From NCBI GenBank assembly GCA_025363795.1, contig JANYLE010000007.1, positions 1 to 17,657 on the forward strand: a DNA stretch of 17,657 nt. Reading direction: 5' to 3'. Origin of the DNA: Mariniphaga sp. (GTDB lineage: Bacteria > Bacteroidota > Bacteroidia > Bacteroidales > Prolixibacteraceae). Positions 7,648 to 13,425 of this stretch are shown piece after piece; within the stretch, counting starts at the first letter, position 1; every line of letters starts with the position of its first letter. The translations under genes were made by a program, and so were the position numbers. Under the pieces are notes generated by a model. It was given only the letters and a program-made list of their open reading frames with translations. It was not told the DNA's origin and searched no databases.

Positions 7648-9213
7648 ATGGCTAAAAAAATAATTGTCAGTCTTTTAAGCATATTATACTTTTGTGCACT
7701 TCCTGATCTTTCAGGAGCTCAGGAGAAAAAAAGCGGGGATCAGGAGGTGAAATTAAAAATGAACCTAAGTCTTCGGAATGTAGTTGACCTGGCAATCGCA
7801 CAATCTTCAGCCGTGAAATATGTACAAAACACGGATGTCAACTATTACTGGCGCTGGAAAAACTTCAAGAAAACATTCCTTCCTAATCTTGTCATGTCTG
7901 GTGTCTTGCCAAGTTACAATCAATCGACAATTCCAGTCACCCAACCAGACGGAAGTATTGAATTTAAAGCAGTCTCAAATTTTCTGGCATCTGCCAGTTT
8001 ATCCCTGAATCAGTCAATTCCACTTACCGGTACATCTATTTACGCATCAACATCAGCCAGCAGGGTACAGGATAACTATAAGAAACAGACCACTTTCTCG
8101 GGAAATCCGATCTCATTTGGTTTTTATCAGCCTATTTTTGCCTATAACTGGATGAAATGGTCGAAAAAGACAGAGCCGCTGATTTACAGTGAGTCGCAAA
8201 AGAATTTTATTCAATCAATAGAAGAGATCGCCTATGCTGCGACAGCCCGTTTTTTTAATTACCTCCGGATCCAAACGGACTATAAACTTGCTGAAAGTGC
8301 TTTAAAAAACAGTAACGACAATCTACGGATTGCCAAAACCAAACAAAAATTAGGTCAAATCTCGGAAAATGATTTTTCGAGAATTGAACTTTCGGTACTG
8401 AATGCTCAAAAAGCACTAAACTCAGCCGGGATGCAACTGAAGAACTCAGATTTTGAGCTCAAATCATATATTGGCCTCGATCAATACCAGGGAATAGAAT
8501 TGCAAATGCCGTTAAATATTACGCTTTTCGATATCGATTCAAAAAAAGCACTCGAAGAGGCCAAAGCAAACCGGCCAGAACCTGTGAACTTTGAACGAAG
8601 ATTGGTTAATGCGGACCGAGATTTAACGGCTGCTAAACGCGGAACCGGATTAAGCGCCACGCTTTCCGGAAGTTACGGCCTTTCGAATAGCGGGGAATCG
8701 CTGCCGGGAATATATGTTGATCCTTTAAAGTCGCAGATTTTGCAATTGACCATGAGTGTTCCGATACTTGATTGGGGTCGGGCAGCCTCAACAGTAAAGA
8801 TGGCTGAATCACAACGAGATCTGGCTCAATTCGATGTTCAAAAAGCGAAGGAAGATTTCGACAGAGGTGTTATCGTTCAGGTTGAACAGTTTGGTCTTTT
8901 AAAAGACCAGCTAATCACCGCCAAGGAAGCCGACCGAGTTGCCGAAAATGGGTATAAGATTGCACTGAAAAGATTCCAAAACGGGGAAATCAGCATTACC
9001 GACCTCAACATTGCACTTGCAGAACGCGAGACGGCCAAACGCGATTATATTGGTTCACTATCAACCTATTGGTTAGCTTACTATAACCTGAGGATATTGA
9101 CCCTTTACGATTTCGAAACAGATCAGAAAATTAATTACGAAAATCCGATGCTCTCTTCGGAAAAAAGTGGGGCTGGCAAAACCGTAGAAGTAAAAGTAAA
9201 AACAAAAAAATAA
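7648..9213 (+). CDS. TolC-family outer-membrane efflux channel
   Basis: A 521-residue protein with a Sec signal peptide (Lys-rich start, hydrophobic 5-18, likely cleavage after S-G-A near residue 24). The body consists of two OEP-type repeats (PF02321). Each begins with a family-like segment, L-S-L-R-N-V-V-D-L-A-I-A-Q-S in the first, and contains long alpha-helical stretches. The late repeat includes V-P-I-L-D-W-G-R and the motif R-F-Q-N-G-E-I-S-I-T-D-L-N, which is typical of TolC channels. The C-terminus is a short Lys-rich tail. It starts three bases after the adaptor stop, so the two are almost certainly co-transcribed and probably form the outer two-thirds of one tripartite exporter. Length is normal for Bacteroidota members. 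No pump gene follows: the next gene is a rubrerythrin 97 bases away. Confidence 0.9.
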   Translation: MAKKIIVSLLSILYFCALPDLSGAQEKKSGDQEVKLKMNLSLRNVVDLAIAQSSAVKYVQNTDVNYYWRWKNFKKTFLPNLVMSGVLPSYNQSTIPVTQPDGSIEFKAVSNFLASASLSLNQSIPLTGTSIYASTSASRVQDNYKKQTTFSGNPISFGFYQPIFAYNWMKWSKKTEPLIYSESQKNFIQSIEEIAYAATARFFNYLRIQTDYKLAESALKNSNDNLRIAKTKQKLGQISENDFSRIELSVLNAQKALNSAGMQLKNSDFELKSYIGLDQYQGIELQMPLNITLFDIDSKKALEEAKANRPEPVNFERRLVNADRDLTAAKRGTGLSATLSGSYGLSNSGESLPGIYVDPLKSQILQLTMSVPILDWGRAASTVKMAESQRDLAQFDVQKAKEDFDRGVIVQVEQFGLLKDQLITAKEADRVAENGYKIALKRFQNGEISITDLNIALAERETAKRDYIGSLSTYWLAYYNLRILTLYDFETDQKINYENPMLSSEKSGAGKTVEVKVKTKK

Positions 9214-9310
9214 GTGATTTCGAAGAGATTAGAGCATAACGGGCAATTATAGTTCCCAATCATCTCCATCGGAAACCGCTTCAATACAAACTATTAATAT
9301 TCACGTTGAC

Positions 9311-9946
9311 ATGAAGACAATTATTCGTTTTGCTTTACTAATAGCCTTTGCATCCATATTTACGCATTGCGGTACATCAAAACCCAAGAAATCGATCGAA
9401 AACCTAAAGACGGCCTTCAACAGCGAATCAACAGCTTCCTCGAAATATTCAAAATTTGCGCAAGTTGCATTGACAGAAGGTTTCGATACCATTGCGAAAT
9501 TATTTGATGCAGTGTCAAAATCAGAAAATATCCATGCTTTTAATCATGGGAAAGCACTCGAAAAATTGGGTGTAAATGTCGGAATTGCCGAAATCGGTAG
9601 TTTTGAGGTTAAAACAACAATTGAAAATCTTCAAACCGCCATCAATGGAGAAACTTACGAAATGAATACGATGTATACAGGATTTATAAAAACCGCAGAG
9701 GAAGAAAAAGCTCCGGTAGCTGGTAAATCATTTACGTGGGCTATCGATGCAGAAAAAAAACATTTAAACTATTTCCGACAGGCCGCAGCAGCCGTTGCAT
9801 TGGGAAATGAAACAGGTCTGCCTGTTGATTGGTTAGTCTGTCCAACCTGTGGAAATACGATTCAATTCACTGATGTAAAGGACTTGTGTGATTTCTGCCT
9901 GACCAAGAAGGAGAATTTCATCGGCTTTACGGAAGAACAGCAATAA
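9311..9946 (+). CDS. Rubrerythrin with N-terminal lipoprotein-like signal
   Basis: A 211-residue two-domain rubrerythrin preceded by an export signal. Residues 1-20 are Lys/Arg then hydrophobic, ending at Cys20 (F-T-H-C-G), a plausible but non-canonical lipobox. The four-helix ferritin-like domain (about 28-165) keeps all expected di-iron ligands: Glu39, Glu72 with His75, Glu114 and Glu117, Glu148 with His151. The C-terminal rubredoxin domain keeps its four cysteines: C-P-T-C-G at 177-181 and C-D-F-C at 193-196. Rubrerythrins reduce hydrogen peroxide to water in anaerobes with electrons from rubredoxin or NAD(P)H systems, normally in the cytoplasm. Here the signal points to an envelope-anchored form, which would need a periplasmic electron donor. 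It is convergent with tpx, another peroxide-removing enzyme. Enzyme family is certain, localisation inferred. Confidence 0.9.
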   Translation: MKTIIRFALLIAFASIFTHCGTSKPKKSIENLKTAFNSESTASSKYSKFAQVALTEGFDTIAKLFDAVSKSENIHAFNHGKALEKLGVNVGIAEIGSFEVKTTIENLQTAINGETYEMNTMYTGFIKTAEEEKAPVAGKSFTWAIDAEKKHLNYFRQAAAAVALGNETGLPVDWLVCPTCGNTIQFTDVKDLCDFCLTKKENFIGFTEEQQ

Positions 9947-9970
9947 GAGCTCCAGTTTTAAAAATCGCTT

Positions 9971-10026
9971 TATCAATAAGAATCCCGGTTTGGGAAAACA
10001 CTGTTGCTAAACCGGGATTCTTGATA
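9971..10026. terminator. Bidirectional terminator between rubrerythrin and tpx
   Basis: Arms AAGAATCCCGGTTT (9978-9991) and AAACCGGGATTCTT (10009-10022) are exact complements around a 17-base loop. Outer TATC (9971-9974) can pair with GATA (10023-10026) across a three-base bulge. It lies 24 bases after the rubrerythrin stop and 17 bases before the tpx stop, well placed to end both converging transcripts, though poly-U tails are short. Confidence 0.75.
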
Positions 10027-10043
10027 AGCCAATATTTTATAGA

Positions 10044-10553
10044 TTAAAGTCCCTTTACGACAGCCAGAGCAGCCTCATAATTGGGCTCGGTCGTAATTTC
10101 CGGTACATATTCAACATACCGAACAACACCGGATTTATCAATGACTACCGTTCCGCGTGCAAGTAACCGGAACTCTTTGATCACAAAACCATATTTTTCG
10201 CCAAAATCGAGGTCCTTGTGATCAGATATAGTTTTAATATTTTCAAGCCCTTCAGCGGCACAAAAACGGCTCTGCGCAAAAGGCAGATCACAGGAAATCG
10301 ACAATACCACCGCACCTTTAAGGTTATTAACTTCGGCATTAAATCTCCTGTTCTGGGCGGCACAAACACTTGTGTCAACTGACGGATAGACTGCAATAAT
10401 TACATTCTTTCCGGCAAAATCAGATAGCTTAACCGGAGCCAAACCTGCACCAACAGCATTAAAATCAGGTGCTTTATCCCCAACTTTTATCTCATTACCC
10501 AATAAAGTTACGGGATTGCCTCCAAATTTCACTTTAACTGAACTTTCTTTCAT
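10044..10553 (-). CDS. tpx: Thiol peroxidase Tpx (atypical 2-Cys peroxiredoxin)
   Basis: Tpx reduces hydrogen peroxide and organic peroxides using thioredoxin. The 169-residue protein matches the family end to end: an N-terminal F-x-G-N-P-V-T-L-x-G-x-x-I-x-V-G-D-K-A-P-D-F, the peroxidatic site P-S-V-D-T-S-V-C with Cys64, and the resolving site D-L-P-F-A-Q-S-R-F-C with Cys98, 34 residues later as expected. The ATG at 10553 is chosen; a GTG one codon upstream is possible but unlikely. Cytoplasmic enzyme with no signal peptide. It is convergent with the rubrerythrin gene and shares its terminator. A small palindrome 31-45 bases upstream of the ATG might be an operator for a peroxide-responsive regulator. 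Confidence 0.95.
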   Translation of the reverse strand: MKESSVKVKFGGNPVTLLGNEIKVGDKAPDFNAVGAGLAPVKLSDFAGKNVIIAVYPSVDTSVCAAQNRRFNAEVNNLKGAVVLSISCDLPFAQSRFCAAEGLENIKTISDHKDLDFGEKYGFVIKEFRLLARGTVVIDKSGVVRYVEYVPEITTEPNYEAALAVVKGL

Positions 10554-10838
10554 CACTACTATTTTTTAATTAAATAAAATCTCTATAAGCCTCTTATAAA
10601 GTATATTTTATAATAATACATTTACTAAAAACACCAAAATTCATTCGGTTAACCAATTGTCCAAACTTATTACAAAAGAAACAAGCTGATGAATAAAAGG
10701 TTGTCCAAATTGGGGAAAATTCGCCCGAAAGGCAAAATATCGTACATAAATTAGCACTAAATAACTAATTGCGTTTAAATTATCATCACAGCAAAATAAT
10801 GCAGCTTTTCATATCATTCCAATTACCTGGCCAACAAA
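10554..10838. other. 285-base spacer upstream of tpx
   Basis: Very AT-rich. It should contain the tpx promoter and the 3' end of the minus-strand trio transcript. I found no exact TAnnTTTG element or clear terminator; the only structure of note is the 10584-10598 palindrome. Confidence 0.35.
10584..10598. promoter_or_regulatory. Palindrome upstream of tpx, possible operator
   Basis: TATAAG (10584-10589) and CTTATA (10593-10598) are exact complements around CCT, making a 15-base AT-rich palindrome 31-45 bases before the tpx ATG. Its size and composition are loosely like PerR/Fur-type boxes (TTATAAT-N-ATTATAA), but the central bases differ. The assignment is speculative. Confidence 0.25.
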
Positions 10839-11225
10839 TTATTGCTTCCGATATTTATCAGTAAGCTTGTTAATAAAATGCATGCTCACCGCTTGAATGG
10901 TCTCTGCATTCTTAGTGACAAAGTTTGTTACACCGTATTGCAAAGCCAAGCCCGCAAAACGGAGAATAGGATTTGTTGATGACCGGACAAGCAACTTACG
11001 AGATAAATACCCGGAAACCAACCCCGAAACAGTTTGAACCAGATTATCTTTAAACTCAGACGGAGTTGCTATTTCGTTGATCACCTTTTTTAAAACGTTG
11101 ATCGGTTTAATACTTTCGTAGGCAATTGAAAATTGCTCTCTCAGCAACTTCTCCTCTTCATCTTGTCTGCGTTCAAGAACAAAAATTGACTCCTTAAGCC
11201 TTTCAGCTGCATTTTGTTTCTGCAT
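10839..11225 (-). CDS. Hypothetical coiled-coil protein, third gene of the YtxH/DUF1469 trio
   Basis: A 128-residue protein I do not recognise by sequence. Residues 5-40 are strongly helical and charged (E-R-R-Q-D-E-E-E-K-L-L-R-E), likely a coiled coil. Residues about 60-103 are less charged, with Gly/Leu/Val-rich stretches (V-S-G-L-V-S-G-Y-L-S and L-R-F-A-G-L-A-L-Q-Y-G) that could bind or dip into a membrane. The C-terminus is basic. It is the last gene of a minus-strand set, 71 bases after the DUF1469 gene. That position and architecture (N-terminal coil, hydrophobic C-terminal half) recall E. coli YqjK beside YqjE, though I cannot show homology. The start ATG at 11225 is clear. Probably an inner-membrane-associated accessory protein; function unknown. 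Confidence 0.75.
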   Translation of the reverse strand: MQKQNAAERLKESIFVLERRQDEEEKLLREQFSIAYESIKPINVLKKVINEIATPSEFKDNLVQTVSGLVSGYLSRKLLVRSSTNPILRFAGLALQYGVTNFVTKNAETIQAVSMHFINKLTDKYRKQ

Positions 11226-11296
11226 AAATTGGTAATCAAACGGTTAAACTAAAAAAGCAACTAATTCCCTTCAAATGACCAATTGCCTATATTCAC

Positions 11297-11671
11297 TTAT
11301 TTTGACAATTGGTCATCCTCCAAGTGCTCATCATCAAGCAACTGAGTAATAATTGAATCTCTGATTGGTCTTTTGATCCAACGATTTCGAAAAAGGTAAA
11401 TAACAATACCAATGCAGGCATAAAAACCGGAAAGAACAATAAAACCTAACCATGCCTTGCCAAGTAAATCGCCAATAAGTAACGCAATTCCAATATTCAG
11501 GCTTACAAAGATCAGAGTTACCACAACCAGAATAACCAGGCCTACAACTAAATTGGATAATAATGCCGCTACTTTATCCGTAGCTTTCAACTTAAACAAA
11601 TCAATGCTGGTTCTCGCATAAGCTTCCGCTCGATCCAACAAAACTTCAACAGGTGTTATCTTGTTTTCCAT
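11297..11671 (-). CDS. DUF1469/YqjE-like (phage holin family-like) membrane protein
   Basis: A 124-residue protein with an amphipathic N-terminal segment (about 5-35, L-L-D-R-A-E-A-Y-A-R-T-S-I-D-L-F-K-L-K), two membrane helices near 40-66 and 73-94, a basic stretch R-N-R-W-I-K-R-P-I-R and an acidic tail. This is the layout of PF07332 (DUF1469, often labelled phage holin 3_6), which includes E. coli YqjE. The holin label comes from the family name; no lysin or phage gene is near, so a holin role is not supported. A TTG at 11683 extends the frame by four residues, but the ATG at 11671 is preferred. It sits between the YtxH gene (53 bases upstream) and the coiled-coil gene (71 bases downstream) on the same strand, consistent with one operon. 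Confidence 0.78.
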   Translation of the reverse strand: MENKITPVEVLLDRAEAYARTSIDLFKLKATDKVAALLSNLVVGLVILVVVTLIFVSLNIGIALLIGDLLGKAWLGFIVLSGFYACIGIVIYLFRNRWIKRPIRDSIITQLLDDEHLEDDQLSK

Positions 11672-11724
11672 TTTAAAATGCAATTAAGGCAAGGCTTAGC
11701 AATTCTGTTTCCAAATTTTGATGG

Positions 11725-11979
11725 CTATTTCTCAATTTCAGCACTTTCCGACTCTTTCTTAGCTGAGTCCTTAATCTCCTTTACTACCGATTCAAATTTT
11801 GTAGTTACATCTTCAATAACTTCATTCATCTTTTCCTTGAGATCGTCCACATAATCTTTACCCTTTTTTGCAATTTTTTTCCGTGTTTCACACCCTTTGT
11901 CCGGGGCAAAGAGAATTCCCAATAAGGCTCCTGTAGCAACTCCGGCCAGAACTCCTAAAAAAACTTTTCCACTACTCAT
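11725..11979 (-). CDS. YtxH domain protein
   Basis: An 84-residue protein with a Gly/Ala/Leu-rich hydrophobic helix (about 5-25), the family signature G-x-L-F-A-P-D-K-G near 21-29, then T-R-K-K-I and a long charged helix (about 32-80, repeated Lys/Glu) as in YtxH (PF12732) proteins. Members are membrane-anchored small proteins, several linked to general stress; molecular function is unknown. The frame extends upstream to a TTG at 12024, but the ATG at 11979 gives the family N-terminus M-S-S-G-K, so it is chosen. First gene of the minus-strand trio with the YqjE-like and coiled-coil proteins. The hydrophobic anchor plus long helix is reminiscent of YqjD/ElaB proteins of enterobacteria. Confidence 0.78.
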   Translation of the reverse strand: MSSGKVFLGVLAGVATGALLGILFAPDKGCETRKKIAKKGKDYVDDLKEKMNEVIEDVTTKFESVVKEIKDSAKKESESAEIEK

Positions 11980-12320
11980 AGCATTAATTTTTAATTGTTT
12001 GTTCCAATAATCATTAATATTCAACTATATGAAAAAATCAGACATGAAATCAACAAATTCACATTTAAAATCCTGATTAAAAGCAGACTTGTTTGATTTC
12101 CATTGCAGTATTTGATTAAAAAGTGAAAAATAACTGATACTAAGGTAACAATAAAATGGATATATGGTTCAGAAATCATGATGAATTTACACGATGAAAT
12201 TAGATCAACAAGTGCAGAAATGAACGAAAAGAAAATAAGTATCTTGGCTTCTTGAAATTATTAAATTTGTCTCCTGGCAAAAAAAATTCCTGAATTGAAA
12301 TAATAATTGCCCGAAAGGAA

Positions 12321-12341
12321 TACAAGTAATATATACTTTTA
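12321..12341. promoter_or_regulatory. Candidate AraR operator in the araR promoter
   Basis: A 21-base imperfect palindrome, TACAAGT - 7 bases - ACTTTTA, with 6 of 7 arm positions complementary. It directly abuts the -7 element at 12342-12349, so a bound dimer would block RNA polymerase, implying autoregulation. The same pattern recurs at 13093-13113. Assignment to AraR is inferred from position; I do not remember the published motif. Confidence 0.45.
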
Positions 12342-12349
12342 TAAATTTG
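12342..12349 (+). promoter_or_regulatory. Putative araR promoter, -7 element TAAATTTG
   Basis: Exact match to TAnnTTTG, 19 bases before the araR ATG, predicting a leader of only about 12 bases. No TTTG is seen at the -33 position. A second TAAATTTG at 12262-12269 could give a longer transcript. Confidence 0.5.
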
Positions 12350-12368
12350 CAACAATTAACCTCACACA

Positions 12369-13082
12369 ATGGAACAAGAGAATGCCATTTTGATGCTCAC
12401 TGAATCTTACAAACAGCACCCAAAGCACTATGTGGCTGTTGATTGTTCCATTTTCGGCTACGAAGATGGTGAGCTCAAATTGCTGCTATACCCGCGTGGA
12501 TTTGAACCTTCACTTGGCAAATGGTCACTAATGGGTGGATTTGTTCAGGAAAATGAATCGATGGAAGAAGCCGCAAGAAGAGTTCTTTTGCAGACTACCG
12601 GACTGAAAGACATCTTTCTGGAACAAGCAGCAGCCTTTTCAAAGCCGGACCGAGATCCGGGAGCGCGGGTTATCAGCATGACCTTTGTCGCACTGATCCG
12701 GATAGACATTCATGACAAGGATCTTGCACGTGAAAATGGTGCACATTGGTGGCCAGTTACCAAATTACCATCTCTGGTTTTCGACCATGAGGCAATAGTA
12801 GCAACCGGACTCGAATTATTGCAGCAAAAAGCAAGTATTGATTTAATTGGCAACGAATTACTTCCTGAGATGTTTACGCTGATGCAGCTAAGAAATCTTT
12901 ACGAAGCGATTTTTCAGAAGTCGTTTGACCCTGGAAATTTCCGCAAAAAGGTGCTTTCAATTGGCAGCCTTGAACGGTTGAATCAAAAGAACACAACTGA
13001 ATCAAAAAAAGGAGCTTATTACTACCGATTCAAAAAATATGAACCAGGTCAAAGAAGTGAAAGAATCGTTAAATTTCCTTAG
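12369..13082 (+). CDS. araR: AraR-like NUDIX-fold transcriptional regulator of arabinose genes
   Basis: A 237-residue protein with an N-terminal NUDIX-like domain (about 20-150) and a C-terminal winged-helix-like region (about 155-237, with L-P-E-M-F-T-L-M-Q-L-R-N-L-Y-E-A and N-F-R-K-K-V). The architecture matches the NrtR/AraR regulators, including the structurally characterised Bacteroides thetaiotaomicron AraR, which binds L-arabinose and represses arabinose genes. The Nudix box at 57-79 keeps Gly57, Glu63, Arg71 and Gly78, but the three catalytic glutamates are replaced (Val72, Gln75, Thr76), so hydrolysis is unlikely. It precedes araA in the same direction, 343 bases away, with candidate operators on both sides. 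The specific name rests on family plus neighbourhood; a generic NUDIX regulator is the alternative. Confidence 0.85.
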   Translation: MEQENAILMLTESYKQHPKHYVAVDCSIFGYEDGELKLLLYPRGFEPSLGKWSLMGGFVQENESMEEAARRVLLQTTGLKDIFLEQAAAFSKPDRDPGARVISMTFVALIRIDIHDKDLARENGAHWWPVTKLPSLVFDHEAIVATGLELLQQKASIDLIGNELLPEMFTLMQLRNLYEAIFQKSFDPGNFRKKVLSIGSLERLNQKNTTESKKGAYYYRFKKYEPGQRSERIVKFP

Positions 13083-13092
13083 TCAACCATTT

Positions 13093-13113
13093 TAAAAGTA
13101 TTTTAAACTTTTA
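13093..13113. promoter_or_regulatory. Candidate second AraR operator (or weak AT-rich terminator)
   Basis: TAAAAGT - 7 bases - ACTTTTA, a perfect 7+7 palindrome, identical to the 12321-12341 site at 13 of 14 arm positions and with the same spacing. It lies 10 bases after the araR stop and 312 bases before araA. As RNA it could extend to a 10-bp A/U stem with one bulge (13090-13117), so a weak terminator role is an alternative. Confidence 0.45.
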
Positions 13114-13279
13114 TAAAACAGATGCGCACTTTATAGACTTCTGAGAAATCAGATGATGAAAAAAATAACTAACACAAATCTTTGAATTCGATATATTATT
13201 TATTGCCAGAATAATAGTAAACATATTGGATAAAAGTCAATTAGTACGACCTGGAAGCAGGGAAAAATGGTCAAATTGA

Positions 13280-13327
13280 ATAGCAATCCATCCTTGTCAA
13301 CCGATCATATCGTGATGATATTGCTAT
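13280..13327. repeat. Inverted repeat upstream of araA
   Basis: ATAGCAAT (13280-13287) and ATTGCTAT (13320-13327) are exact complements 32 bases apart, about 100-146 bases before the araA start. Inside, ATATC/GATAT (13307-13311, 13317-13321) forms a competing smaller palindrome. It might be a leader structure or regulator site; chance is possible given the spacing. Confidence 0.3.
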
Positions 13328-13425
13328 ATTTCTATAACCCGATTGCAGAATAAAATTGGAGAACCTATTATTTTCTAAATACAACTATTTGTAATTCAAT
13401 AAAATACTAATTAAATCATTAAGTT

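Larger units (their letters stand above)
11980..12368. other. 389-base spacer between the divergent YtxH operon and araR
   Basis: AT-rich intergenic DNA that should hold promoters for both directions. On the plus side, TAnnTTTG matches are at 12262-12269 and 12342-12349, and a candidate operator at 12321-12341. For the minus-strand trio no exact TAnnTTTG element was found, which would fit an alternative sigma factor or a diverged promoter. A 25-codon frame (12178-12255) was considered and not called. Confidence 0.4.
13083..13425. other. 343-base araR-araA spacer
   Basis: No coding frame supported. It contains the palindrome at 13093-13113 right after the araR stop, an isolated copy of the half-site TAAAAGT at 13231-13237, and an inverted repeat spanning 13280-13327. 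AATCTTTG at 13177-13184 is one base off the -7 promoter element. The araA promoter is not clear to me; the araA ATG at 13426 follows an AT-rich leader. Confidence 0.4.

Noticed and set aside
11297..11671. Reading the DUF1469 protein as a phage holin and the trio as prophage remains.
   Set aside because: No lysin, integrase, capsid or attachment repeat is present; the holin name is a family label and YqjE-like membrane proteins fit better.
12178..12255. 25-codon ATG frame upstream of araR.
   Set aside because: Short, no recognisable features or ribosome site, and the araR promoter element lies downstream of it; chance is the simplest explanation.
6348..12315. AATTGCCCGAA at 6348-6358 and 12305-12315, with partial copies at 9240-9248 (minus) and 10718-10728, all intergenic.
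   Set aside because: Too short and too few to separate from chance; no common position relative to genes or palindromic form.
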